Of a stretch of 64,000 nucleotides of DNA, positions 25,900 to 35,405 are shown piece after piece (positions within the stretch are counted from its first letter, which is position 1; each line of letters opens with the position of its first letter). The translations under genes and the position numbers were made by a program. Source of the stretch: Bradyrhizobium sp. LTSP849 (lineage in GTDB: Bacteria; Pseudomonadota; Alphaproteobacteria; Rhizobiales; Xanthobacteraceae); assembly GCF_000938255.1 (NCBI RefSeq), contig NZ_JYMR01000028.1, forward strand, positions 62,001 to 126,000, given 5' to 3'. Under the pieces are notes generated by a model. That model made no database searches. It saw nothing but the letters and a program-made list of their open reading frames with translations, and was not told the origin of the DNA.

Positions 25900-25998
25900 G
25901 CGCGATGGCTCGCGCTTTAGCTACTTGTTTGCGCATGATCTTTTCGGAAAGCCGCTGCACACTTTGCGCTAACGCGGCCCTCCGGGTCCGGATCATGC
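25900..25998. repeat. Palindromic repeat family B, copy 1, with an adjacent hairpin
   Basis: CTAAAGCGCGA-tggc-TCGCGCTTTAG is a perfect hairpin at the left. It is followed at 25933-25998 by a 66-bp unit starting GCATGATCTTTTCGGAAA and ending TCCGGATCATGC, whose ends pair with each other. The 66-bp unit recurs with one mismatch at 28304-28369 and in shortened form at 27092-27128. Confidence 0.85.
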
Positions 25999-25999
25999 G

Positions 26000-26971
26000 T
26001 TAGCCAAGCCCGCTACGTGGATTGTAGGGGTGTTGGTCCCGCCACTTTTCCATCAATGCCTCAAGCTCGGCGTCGTTCCCGTCCGGTAGCATAATCCGGA
26101 TGACGACGAAGAGATCCCCGGTTCCGCCAGTTTTCGGCAAGCCCTTACCTTTGAGACGGAAGGTGCGACCGCTGGAAGTGTTTTTGGGGACGGAAAGCTC
26201 GACCGCATTGCCGAGCGTGGGCACGCGAACCTTGCCTCCGAGCACCGCCTCGTAGAGCGTGACCGGCAGCTCGATGCGCAGGTCGGCACCCTCGACCTTG
26301 AAGAAGGCGTGCGGCGCAATGCTGATGGTGATCAGGAGATCGCCCGGCGGATGGCCTTGTGCGCTCTCGCCCTGTCCCCTCAGCCGGATCTGCTGGCCTT
26401 CGACGACGCCGGCCGGAATCTTGACGTTGAGTTCCTTGCCCGTCGGCAGCCGGACGCGCTTCTCGCCACCCTTGACCGCTTCTTCAAGCGAGACGGACAT
26501 CGCGACGTTGACGTCGAGATCGAGCCCAACCCCGCCGGTGTCGAATTCGAACTGGGCGCCGCCGCCGGCCCCCGGTCGCGCACCGCGCACCCCACCGCCG
26601 AACATGCTGTTGAGAATATCTTCGAAGCCTCCCGCACCCTGGCCAGGGCCCGCGCCCCCGCTGCGGAACGAGTAGCTCTCGAAACCACCAGGACCCGCGC
26701 CTGCGCGCCCGCGCGGCCCGCCGCCACCCGGAAAGCCCTGGAAGCGCGGCTTGCCGTCGGCGTCTATCTCGCCGCGGTCGAACTGCTTGCGCTTGTCCTC
26801 GTCGCCGATGATCTCGTTGGCCGAGTTGATCTCGGAGAAGCGCTCGGCGGCCTTGGGATCATCCTTGTTGCTGTCGGGATGATGCTTCTTGGCCAGCTTG
26901 CGATAGGCGCTCTTGATCGCGGCAGCGTTGGCGCTCCGCGGCACCCCCAAGACCTCATAGGGGTCGCGCAT
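26000..26971 (-). CDS. DnaJ-family co-chaperone (J domain plus C-terminal substrate-binding domains)
   Basis: 323 residues. The J domain fills residues ~3-68 (DPYEVLGVPRSANAAAIKSAYRKLAKKHHPDSNKDD, with the HPD motif). A Gly/Arg/Phe-rich linker runs ~75-140. Two C-terminal beta domains follow (MSVSLEEAVKGGEKRVRLPTG ... VPTLGNAVELSVPKNTSSGRTFRLKGKGLPK). The cysteine-rich zinc-finger region of true DnaJ is missing, so this is a CbpA/type II co-chaperone that would stimulate DnaK. It is a single gene, not next to dnaK. Confidence 0.93.
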   Translation of the reverse strand: MRDPYEVLGVPRSANAAAIKSAYRKLAKKHHPDSNKDDPKAAERFSEINSANEIIGDEDKRKQFDRGEIDADGKPRFQGFPGGGGPRGRAGAGPGGFESYSFRSGGAGPGQGAGGFEDILNSMFGGGVRGARPGAGGGAQFEFDTGGVGLDLDVNVAMSVSLEEAVKGGEKRVRLPTGKELNVKIPAGVVEGQQIRLRGQGESAQGHPPGDLLITISIAPHAFFKVEGADLRIELPVTLYEAVLGGKVRVPTLGNAVELSVPKNTSSGRTFRLKGKGLPKTGGTGDLFVVIRIMLPDGNDAELEALMEKWRDQHPYNPRSGLG

Positions 26972-27091
26972 CCGTCACGTCTCCTCTTGGGAATCGAAAT
27001 ATCAAAGGGCTCCCCGCCCCATCTAAGCCTCATGTGGGGGGTGAGTGGCATTTTTGCAACTAGTCGGGTGAAGCGACCCGTTACGATTCGA

Positions 27092-27128
27092 GCATGATCT
27101 TATCGGAAAATTGGTTCCCGGATCATGC
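27092..27128. repeat. Palindromic repeat family B, short copy
   Basis: GCATGATCTTATCGG ... TCCCGGATCATGC, 37 bp, has the same ends as the 66-bp family B units but lacks the central part. It lies directly at the 3' end of the surface-lipoprotein gene. Confidence 0.75.
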
Positions 27129-27557
27129 TCAGCTCCGCCACGGCTTTAACGTATGAATCTCCCAACGGCCACGGCTGCTTTGGCAACCGGCGCCCTGGAG
27201 CCAGCTTTCGGTGTTGCCGTTGACGTAGCTCGCCAGGAAATCCCTGCACTTGCGGCCGTCCTCGGCCGCGTAGGACTGTGCAATCGGCGTCACCGAGCCG
27301 CGTGCCCCGGTCTCCGGATTCTCCCAGTGCTGGCTGGCATCCTTGTCGCCCTTGCTCAGCACGTCGGAGGCGGCGTTGCGGGCGAAGGCGAGATCGGTCT
27401 CGGTCGGTGCGGCCTCCTTCGCCAGACGTGCGATCGAACCGGTCAGGTCGTTGTCATCGGCCTTGGCGTAGGCGCTGGTGTCGTTGCGGGAAAAGCTGCA
27501 ACCGCCGGTGCCGAGCCCGATCAGAATCATCGTCATGACGAAGCCGGACGGCCGCAT
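27129..27557 (-). CDS. RT0821/Lpp0805-type surface lipoprotein
   Basis: 142 residues from ATG 27557 (MRPSGFVMTMILIGLGTGGC); the open frame upstream to 27692 would overlap the divergent pdxH gene. LGTGGC is a lipobox, so the cysteine would be lipid-modified. The C-terminal part (HWENPETGARGSVTPIAQSY ... GRKCRDFLASYVNGNTESWLQGAGCQ...GRWEI) matches the 17-kDa-antigen-like family, where WxNPxTGxxGxVTP is the hallmark. Function unknown; an envelope location is expected. It diverges from pdxH across about 90 bp. Confidence 0.85.
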   Translation of the reverse strand: MRPSGFVMTMILIGLGTGGCSFSRNDTSAYAKADDNDLTGSIARLAKEAAPTETDLAFARNAASDVLSKGDKDASQHWENPETGARGSVTPIAQSYAAEDGRKCRDFLASYVNGNTESWLQGAGCQSSRGRWEIHTLKPWRS

Positions 27558-27649
27558 CGCCGATAGGCCAACGCGGCCCCATGCCCTATATAGGGCGGTA
27601 GCGGATAACAGCGCGTTTTGGGCCGCGGAACGCAACTCGGACTCCAGAC

Positions 27650-28291
27650 ATGACCGACACGACCTCGATGAAACACCAGACACCCTTAACATCAGGTGAT
27701 TTCACCGCCGCCGATGAGCCTTTTGCGCTGTTCGAGGCGTGGTTGAACGAGGCGATCAAGAGCGAACCGAACGATCCCAATGCCATGGCGCTCGCAACCG
27801 TCGACCCGGACGGCCTGCCCGACGTGCGCATGGTGCTGATGAAAGGCTTTGATGCCGAGGGTTTCGTCTTCTACAGCCACATCGCGAGCCAGAAGGGCCG
27901 CGAACTCGCCTCAAATCCTAAGGCGGCGTTACTTTTTCACTGGAAGTCGCTGCGTCGTCAGGTCCGCATCCGCGGCAACGTGACGCCGGTGACCGAGGCC
28001 GAGGCCGACGCCTATTTCGCCACCCGGCCGAAGCAGGCGCAGATCGGCGCCTGGGCGAGCAAGCAGTCGCAAGAGCTGGAGAGCCGCTTCGCCTTCGAAC
28101 AAGCCATCGCAAAAGTCGCGGCCAAACACATCATCGGCGAGGTGCCGCGGCCGCCGGGCTGGAGCGGCTGGCGCATCACGCCGGCGCGTATCGAGTTCTG
28201 GCACGACCGCCCATTCCGCCTGCACGACCGCATCGAATTTCGCCGTGACGCGGCCGGCCAGCCATGGTCCAAGACGCGGATGTACCCTTAG
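27650..28291 (+). CDS. pdxH: Pyridoxamine 5'-phosphate oxidase
   Basis: 213 residues. DPNAMALATVDPDGLPDVRMVLMKGFDAEGF, then FYSHIASQKGRELASNPKAALLFHW, form the FMN-binding split barrel. The C-terminal PPGWSGWRITPARIEFWHDRPFRLHDR holds the PdxH signature and substrate-binding Arg/His. It makes pyridoxal phosphate from the pyridoxine or pyridoxamine phosphate forms. A family B palindromic repeat starts 13 bp after the stop. Confidence 0.96.
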   Translation: MTDTTSMKHQTPLTSGDFTAADEPFALFEAWLNEAIKSEPNDPNAMALATVDPDGLPDVRMVLMKGFDAEGFVFYSHIASQKGRELASNPKAALLFHWKSLRRQVRIRGNVTPVTEAEADAYFATRPKQAQIGAWASKQSQELESRFAFEQAIAKVAAKHIIGEVPRPPGWSGWRITPARIEFWHDRPFRLHDRIEFRRDAAGQPWSKTRMYP

Positions 28292-28303
28292 CATTTTGTT
28301 TGA

Positions 28304-28369
28304 GCATGATCTTTTCGGAAAACCGCTGCACACTTTGCGCTAACGCGGCCCTCCGGGTCCGGATCATGC
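28304..28369. repeat. Palindromic repeat family B, copy 2
   Basis: A 66-bp unit that differs from 25933-25998 at one base (G to A after TTTTCGGAA). Its ends GCATGATC and GATCATGC are complementary. It sits between pdxH and the SDR gene. Confidence 0.88.
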
Positions 28370-28388
28370 TCCAACCTGAAAGACCTCC

Positions 28389-29141
28389 ATGCCGCAGTCG
28401 TCCAATGCGCCGCGCCGTACGCTGCTCCTGACCGGAGCCAGCCGCGGCATCGGCCATGCCACCGTGATCCGTTTTTCCTCGGCGGGCTGGCGCGTCATCA
28501 CCTGCTCACGGCATCCGTTCCCGGAGGATTGCCCGTGGGACGCGGGCCCTGAGGACCACATCCAGGTCGACCTCGCCAACCCCGCGGATACGACGCGCGC
28601 GATCTCCGACATCCGCGACCGCCTCGAAGGCGGCATGCTGCATGCGCTGGTCAACAACGCCGCGATCTCGCCGAAGGGCCCGGGCGGCTCCAGGCTCGGC
28701 TCGATCGACACCGATCTCGACACCTGGACGCACGTGTTCCACGTCAACTTCTTCGCGCCTATCATGATTGCCCGCGGGCTGATCGAGGAGCTGAAGGCGG
28801 CCAAGGGCTCGGTGGTGAACGTCACGTCGATCGCGGGCTCGCGCGTACATCCCTTCGCGGGCGCCGCCTACGCAACCTCCAAGGCCGCGCTCGCGTCCCT
28901 CACGCGCGAGATGGCGTCGGACTTCGGCCGCGTCGGCGTGCGCGTCAACGCTATCGCGCCCGGCGAGATCGACACCTCGATCCTGTCGCCGGGCACCGAG
29001 AAGATCGTGGAGCAGCAGATCCCGCTGCACCGGCTCGGCACGCCCGACGAGGTCGCCAAGATCATCTACGTGCTGTGCACGGAGACGTCGTCCTACGTCA
29101 ACGGCGCCGAGATCCACATCAACGGCGGCCAGCACGTGTAG
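28389..29141 (+). CDS. SDR family oxidoreductase
   Basis: 250 residues of the classical short-chain dehydrogenase fold. LLTGASRGIGHATV is the NAD(P)-binding TGxxxGxG, ALVNNAAIS the NNA motif, and VTSIAGSRVHPFAGAAYATSKAAL the Ser...Tyr-x3-Lys active site. NAIAPGEIDTSIL and the C-terminal SSYVNGAEIHINGGQHV are also typical. Substrate unknown. A methyltransferase gene starts 17 bp later in the same direction, suggesting a two-gene operon. Confidence 0.92.
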   Translation: MPQSSNAPRRTLLLTGASRGIGHATVIRFSSAGWRVITCSRHPFPEDCPWDAGPEDHIQVDLANPADTTRAISDIRDRLEGGMLHALVNNAAISPKGPGGSRLGSIDTDLDTWTHVFHVNFFAPIMIARGLIEELKAAKGSVVNVTSIAGSRVHPFAGAAYATSKAALASLTREMASDFGRVGVRVNAIAPGEIDTSILSPGTEKIVEQQIPLHRLGTPDEVAKIIYVLCTETSSYVNGAEIHINGGQHV

Positions 29142-29157
29142 GCCAAGCGGGTGAAGC

Positions 29158-29928
29158 ATGGGCCGGTTCGCGAGCACTGCGTCACTCTACGAGCATCTGC
29201 GGCCGCCCTACCCGAGCGAATTCTTTCGCAGCGTCGCGCAAAAGCTCGGCCTCTCCAAACGATGCGGCTTGATCGACCTCGGCACCGGACCCGGACTGCT
29301 GGCGCTCGGCTTCGCGCCCTATGTCGGCCGCATCGTCGGCGTCGACCCTGAACCCGCAATGCTCGAGGCCGCGCGACGCGCGGCTGCAAACGCGGGGCAC
29401 GCGCTCACGCTGATCGAAGGCAAGGCGGAGACGCTTCCCGCGGACATCGGCACTTTCGACATCGTGACGATCGGCCGCGCCTTGCATTGGATGGATCGCG
29501 ACCAGACGCTCGCGCTGCTCGACCGGCTGGTCGCACGCGACGGTGCGATTGCGATCTGCGCCTCGTTCTCAGCCACCGATGGCCGCAACCCGTGGCTTGA
29601 CGGTTACAACGAAGTCCGCCGCCGCTGGTCACCGGCCCAGCTCTGGGAGGAGGCCGGCCGCGGCACGCGGACCCATCGCGACCTGCCCGCGTTCTTTCGC
29701 GGCAGCGCCTTTCAACCCGCTGAGCTCCTCTCGGTCGAGACGAGCCACGCGGTCAGCGTGCAGGACCTGACGCGACGCACCCTCACCTACTCGTCGTCCT
29801 CGCCGGACGCGTTGGGCGAGAATGTCGAGGCGATGCTGCATGAGGTCGAGGAACGCCTGGTGTCCTTCAGCCGCGACGGCATGATCGCCGAGACCATCAT
29901 CTCAACGGCGCAGATCGTGAAGCGCTAG
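29158..29928 (+). CDS. Class I SAM-dependent methyltransferase
   Basis: 256 residues. LIDLGTGPGLLALGFAPYVGRIVGVDPEPAML is SAM motif I/post I, and FDIVTIGRALHWMDRDQ is motif II with the HWMD pattern common in the UbiE/Coq5-like branch (small-molecule methylation). The ATG at 29158 follows the SDR gene by 17 bp. Substrate unknown. A long 13-bp stem hairpin follows the stop. Confidence 0.88.
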   Translation: MGRFASTASLYEHLRPPYPSEFFRSVAQKLGLSKRCGLIDLGTGPGLLALGFAPYVGRIVGVDPEPAMLEAARRAAANAGHALTLIEGKAETLPADIGTFDIVTIGRALHWMDRDQTLALLDRLVARDGAIAICASFSATDGRNPWLDGYNEVRRRWSPAQLWEEAGRGTRTHRDLPAFFRGSAFQPAELLSVETSHAVSVQDLTRRTLTYSSSSPDALGENVEAMLHEVEERLVSFSRDGMIAETIISTAQIVKR

Positions 29929-29955
29929 GTGATTTGCTGCGCCAGGGGCGGGAAG

Positions 29956-29999
29956 CAAGGCGATCCAGACAACGCCGCCGCAAGACCTGGATCGCCTTG
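29956..29999. terminator. Long hairpin between convergent genes, possible bidirectional terminator
   Basis: CAAGGCGATCCAG at 29956-29968 pairs perfectly over 13 bp with CTGGATCGCCTTG at 29987-29999, leaving an 18-base loop. There is no clear T run, so this is a transcription-blocking or mRNA-stabilising hairpin rather than a certain intrinsic terminator. Confidence 0.45.
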
Positions 30000-30012
30000 A
30001 CCCTTCCGTTCC

Positions 30013-30231
30013 TCAATCGGCGCGAAACCGACGCGGCTGTTCGCGCAACCGCGGAGCGGTTGCGCTGATTGCAGTCGAGCAGTCGTCGTCGTTCTCACCG
30101 TCGAGCAGCGGAGCACCACAGTGCCGGCACATCCGTGCCGACATCGACGACGCCTTGCCGCTCGCCAGGACCTGACGATAGTTCGCCAGATCGATGACGT
30201 TGCGGGGCGACGTTATGTGTTTCTCAACCAT
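30013..30231 (-). CDS. Small hypothetical protein with a CxxC pair
   Basis: 72 residues: MVEKHITSPRNVIDLANYRQVL... with CRHCGAPLLDGENDDDC in the middle. The CxxCG...C pattern resembles a rubredoxin-like or zinc-knuckle half-site. Codon use and a plausible start support coding, but no family was recognised. It lies between a forward methyltransferase gene and corA. Confidence 0.6.
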   Translation of the reverse strand: MVEKHITSPRNVIDLANYRQVLASGKASSMSARMCRHCGAPLLDGENDDDCSTAISATAPRLREQPRRFRAD

Positions 30232-30437
30232 GGCTGTTCCTCGCGGCTACACGATGCTTATCGCAGACAAGCTTCGCGTAAACGTTCAGCCCACCGCTCA
30301 AATTTTACCGGAGCAATTGGGGCGGCGGGCACACATCACTGCGCGGCCTCAATCCCGCTCTATTCTGCGACATCAAACGCCATGTCTCTGCGAACGGCGT
30401 AAGGTCTCGGTCACTATTTTCCGAGAGCGCGACGAGA

Positions 30438-31421
30438 TCACAGCCACTTCTTGAACTTGAAGATCCAGTACGGAACGATGGCCGCGATCAGCATCAGCAC
30501 CAGCGCAAACGGATAGCCATGCGCCCAATCGAGCTCCGGCATCGACTTGAAGTTCATGCCGTAGATCGAGGCGATCAGCGTCGGCGGCATCAGGACAACA
30601 GCCATGACCGAAAACAACTTGATGATGTTGTTCTGCTCGAGATTGACGACGCCGAGCATGGCGTCGAGCACGAAGGTGATCTTGCCGGAGAGATAGGAGG
30701 CGTGGTCGGTCAGCGAGACGACGTCGCGCTGCATGGTCTTGAGCTGCTCGCGCATGTCCTTCGACCATTTCACGCCCTCCACCACTGCCGAGAGGAACGC
30801 GACGACGCGGCCGATCGAGACCAGGCTCTCGCGAACCTTGGAGGTTAGGTCGCCTTTGCGGCCGATCGCGGCCAGGATCTGCGCGTACAGCTTGGCGTGG
30901 CCGTGGCGATCCTGCTCCGGCTCGAAGATGTCGTGTGAGACCTGGTCGATCTCGGCACCGCAGCGCTCCAGAATGTCGGCGCAGCGGTCGATCACGGCGT
31001 CCAGCAGTTCCATCAGCACCATCTCGCCGGTGATTCCGGGCGTGCAGGTGCGGGCCAGCTTGGCCTCGACCAGGGCGAATGGCTTGGGCTGGTCGTAGCG
31101 CACCGTGACCAGACGGTGGTCGCCGAGAATGAAGGTGACCGCTGTGGTCCGGGGCATGTCGGTGTCGGAGTGGCACATCAGCGTCGCGGTCATATAGCGC
31201 GCGCCGTTCTCGATATAGAGGCGGCTGGAGATCTCGATCTCCTGCATGTCCTCCCGGGTCGGGATCGCGATCCCCGACAGCCGCTCCACGGCTTTGTCCT
31301 CGGCCGCGGTCGGGTTGAACAGATCAATCCACACCGCGTGCTCCGGCACCGCCGTGAGGTCGTCGACAACAGCCTTCTTCAGGGAGGATTCAGAGGGAAC
31401 AAACACCGAAAACATGAACAA
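30438..31421 (-). CDS. corA: Magnesium/cobalt transporter CorA
   Basis: 327 residues. The long acidic/helical cytoplasmic funnel occupies residues 1-265. Two C-terminal transmembrane helices follow; the first ends in the diagnostic GMN motif (IASIYGMNFKSMPELDW) and the second is YPFALVLMLIAAIVPYWIF, ending in a short basic tail (KFKKWL). CorA forms a pentameric Mg2+ channel in the inner membrane. It diverges from the L,D-transpeptidase gene across about 320 bp. Confidence 0.95.
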   Translation of the reverse strand: MFMFSVFVPSESSLKKAVVDDLTAVPEHAVWIDLFNPTAAEDKAVERLSGIAIPTREDMQEIEISSRLYIENGARYMTATLMCHSDTDMPRTTAVTFILGDHRLVTVRYDQPKPFALVEAKLARTCTPGITGEMVLMELLDAVIDRCADILERCGAEIDQVSHDIFEPEQDRHGHAKLYAQILAAIGRKGDLTSKVRESLVSIGRVVAFLSAVVEGVKWSKDMREQLKTMQRDVVSLTDHASYLSGKITFVLDAMLGVVNLEQNNIIKLFSVMAVVLMPPTLIASIYGMNFKSMPELDWAHGYPFALVLMLIAAIVPYWIFKFKKWL

Positions 31422-31742
31422 CTCCAGTAGAGGCCTGCGACCGACCAGCAGCCCCTTAGCGCGATTCTGACAAGTTCATGATGACAACTACATTAACGGA
31501 GCGTTCGCATTTGTGGCCGCACCGTGGCACGGAATCGACAGTTCGGCATCCTTTGTCCAAAAACCGGCGCCAAGTCGCAAAACTTGCGGCAAAAAAGCCA
31601 CAGGTTGGGTCTCGCAGCGCGGGACAAGCTCCGAAAGGCTGGAATTGTGGCAGATTTCAACGATAATAGGGGCCACGGAGTCGTGGAATTGAGCCCAGCT
31701 CAAGCCCCGCGAAAGCTTGTTGTTTTCGATTGGAACCAAATC
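31422..31742. other. Divergent promoter region corA / L,D-transpeptidase
   Basis: 321 bp with no convincing gene. The forward frame from 31524 is in phase with the transpeptidase, but its first 73 codons lack a signal sequence and family resemblance. The region presumably carries both promoters; no regulator site was recognised. Confidence 0.45.
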
Positions 31743-32429
31743 ATGTCGTTGCTGAAAGTTACGCTTGGTATTTTGGCCGCCGGCTTCATGCTGTCGGGCT
31801 GTATGCAGTCCACGCACTTCGAAGCAACCAACACGCAGAATTTCAAGCCGAAGGACAAGGAACTGCTCGCCAAGATCCGGTACGAGAACACCCCGGTCGC
31901 TGAGCCGTTCCGCCGCGCCATCGTCGACTATCACCGCAAGGAATCGCCGGGCTCGATCGTGGTCGATTCCGACAACCATTACCTCTACTACGTGATGGAT
32001 GGCGGCAAGGCGATCCGCTACGGCATCACCGTCGGCGAAGAGGCCATGGCCTGGTCGGGCATTGCCAAGGTCGGCAGCATGACGGAATGGCCGGCATGGC
32101 ATCCGACTCCGGGCGAGATCTCGCGCCTGGGCGTTCCGACATTTGTCGCTCCCGGCCCCGACAATCCGATGGGCTCGCGCGCGATGTACCTTTATTCGGG
32201 CGGCAAGGACACGCTGTTCCGCATTCACGGCACCAACCAGCCTGAATATATCGGCGCCTCGATCTCTTCGGGCTGCATCCGCCTGACCAACGAGGACGCG
32301 ATCGATCTCTACAGCCGCGTCAAGGTCGGCACCATCGTCGTGGTGCTCGAGCCGAAGCACGGCGACTCGCCCTACAACTCGCGTCTCGCGCTGCAGGGTG
32401 GCGGCACGGGCCAGGCCGGCAGCTTCTGA
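31743..32429 (+). CDS. L,D-transpeptidase (YkuD family) lipoprotein
   Basis: 228 residues from ATG 31743. MSLLKVTLGILAAGFMLSGC is a lipoprotein signal with lipobox LSGC. The catalytic domain (residues ~70-210) has IHGTNQPEYIGASISSGCIRLTN, the HxxN...SxGCIRL motif with the nucleophilic cysteine. It makes 3-3 peptidoglycan crosslinks or anchors proteins to the wall. The frame is open further upstream (31524), but the signal peptide fixes the start. A strong terminator follows the stop and is shared with the convergent extensin gene. Confidence 0.93.
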   Translation: MSLLKVTLGILAAGFMLSGCMQSTHFEATNTQNFKPKDKELLAKIRYENTPVAEPFRRAIVDYHRKESPGSIVVDSDNHYLYYVMDGGKAIRYGITVGEEAMAWSGIAKVGSMTEWPAWHPTPGEISRLGVPTFVAPGPDNPMGSRAMYLYSGGKDTLFRIHGTNQPEYIGASISSGCIRLTNEDAIDLYSRVKVGTIVVVLEPKHGDSPYNSRLALQGGGTGQAGSF

Positions 32430-33558
32430 TCGCCGCCTGATCTCGCGGACCTACAAAAGCGCCGGTTTCACCGGCGCTTTTTTGTTGCCGGCTTGCTCTT
32501 GCTGGAGTCAGCGGCCGGCTGTCCGCGGGCGCGGCCGGCTTCGCAGTCTCCTGATCGCCAGCGCCCTCCTTTGTCTCGGATTTGGCCGCGACCTCGCGCG
32601 GCGGCGCCTCTTCGGGGCGTTCTGCCGGCAGCAGCGGCGCGACCTGCGGCAGAGGATCCCAGACATTCCACTGGCAGATCCGGTAGTCGTTGCGGCGCTG
32701 CGCCAGGTCGAGATGGATGTGGTCCTCGTGGTACCAGTCTGACCCTGGCCCGAGCACGGTGGAAAAGCGCGAGCAGACCGAATGCAGCACGCGCTCGCGC
32801 ACGTCGCGCGACATGGTGCGGTCGGTCAGACCGATCGACTGCCCGTTGGCGAGCTTGATTGCGCGGACATCGAGCGCGTTGGCCTTGCCGTGCTCGGACA
32901 GCATCGCGCCGACGATGCGATTGCGGCCGCGGCACTCGAAGGAGTCGAAATTATCGAGGTCGTTGATGGTCGAGCCGAGGCTTGCGGCGAGCGGCACCAT
33001 GTCCGAGCGCACCCAATCGGCGATCGCCGACGCCATGGTGCAGCGGAGGACCGCGGCCGGCTTGACCGCAACCTTGCGCTTGTCCGCCAGCACGATGGCT
33101 TCCAGCCGCACCAGATCCTCGCCGCCGCAACCGCCGGGGCCGCGGATGTCCGGAATCGAGGGTGCGATCGCGATCTCCTGGGTCAGCGCGAGGCGGCAGG
33201 CCGAGAGCTGCTTCTCGGGCGGGGGCGCTGCCTCGGCGGGCTTTTCGGCGGGCGGCTTGTCGGGGGAAGGCTTGTCGGACGAAGGCTTGCCCTCGGCGGC
33301 CGGTGAGCCCTTGTCCGACGTTTTGGGGGCTTCCTCCGGTCGCGGCTTGGGCAAGGGGATTTTGGCCGAATGAGCCGGCCCGCGCGGCCGTGGTGTACCA
33401 AGGCCAAAGATATCGAGCGGTGCAGCATAATTTCGCGCGCTCACGGGCCCGGACAGCACAAGAGATAGCCCGAGCCCAGCGGTAACCATTGCCGCGCCGG
33501 TGGACATATAGCCGCGACAAGACCATTTGCGGCGAAAGTCCGGCAGGCTAAAACTCAT
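32320..33558 (-). CDS. Extensin-like C-terminal domain protein (possible 3' frameshift)
   Basis: Export signal near the N-terminus (STGAAMVTAGLGLSLVLSGPVSA), then a Pro/Lys/Glu-rich linker (~55-135). The extensin-like domain (~140-330) has LSACRLAL, GGCGGEDLVRLEA, GKANALDVRAIKLANG and SDWYHEDHIHLDL, an M15-peptidase-like HxxxxxxD...HxH arrangement. The frame as written runs through the shared terminator and 110 bp into the antisense of the transpeptidase gene. A one-base shift near 32520-32540 would instead end the protein in SSKSKPATKKRR with a TGA at 32468-32470, inside the terminator loop; that is the more natural 3' end. ATG 33558 was chosen (MSFSLPDFRRKW); the frame is open to 33606. Confidence 0.83.
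   Translation of the reverse strand: MSFSLPDFRRKWSCRGYMSTGAAMVTAGLGLSLVLSGPVSARNYAAPLDIFGLGTPRPRGPAHSAKIPLPKPRPEEAPKTSDKGSPAAEGKPSSDKPSPDKPPAEKPAEAAPPPEKQLSACRLALTQEIAIAPSIPDIRGPGGCGGEDLVRLEAIVLADKRKVAVKPAAVLRCTMASAIADWVRSDMVPLAASLGSTINDLDNFDSFECRGRNRIVGAMLSEHGKANALDVRAIKLANGQSIGLTDRTMSRDVRERVLHSVCSRFSTVLGPGSDWYHEDHIHLDLAQRRNDYRICQWNVWDPLPQVAPLLPAERPEEAPPREVAAKSETKEGAGDQETAKPAAPADSRPLTPARASRQQKSAGETGAFVGPRDQAAIRSCRPGPCRHPAARDASCRASRRASARAPRRWCRP
32455..32483. terminator. Bidirectional intrinsic terminator between L,D-transpeptidase and extensin genes
   Basis: AAAAGCGCCGGT-ttc-ACCGGCGCTTTT is a perfect 12-bp stem with T runs on both strands, continued by TTG on the forward strand. It is placed to stop transcription from both convergent genes. 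Confidence 0.88.
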
Positions 33559-33623
33559 GACAATTCTTTGGCCCAGCGCTGAGAGCGATAACAAAGTCCA
33601 GCCCACCTCGGAGGAACGTCTGA

Positions 33624-35252
<1,629 letters not shown>

Positions 35253-35263
35253 GTCGCCAGAGG

Positions 35264-35294
35264 CGTCATGGCCGGGTCAAGCCCAGCCATGACG
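35264..35294. repeat. Short palindrome after the acyl-CoA synthetase gene
   Basis: CGTCATGGCCGGG-tcaa-GCCCAGCCATGACG pairs almost perfectly (one mismatch). It resembles the terminal stems (GTCAT...ATGAC) of family A repeats and sits 12 bp after the stop. Confidence 0.6.
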
Positions 35295-35405
35295 ACCTGG
35301 GCGCCTGCAGAACTCTTGAATTTGCCGTCCGGCCGTGGTCTCAACGCCCCTATTGTCGCGCCAAATCGGCCGCTGACGCCCCAAAACCCCGGCAGAGCTC
35401 ACCCG

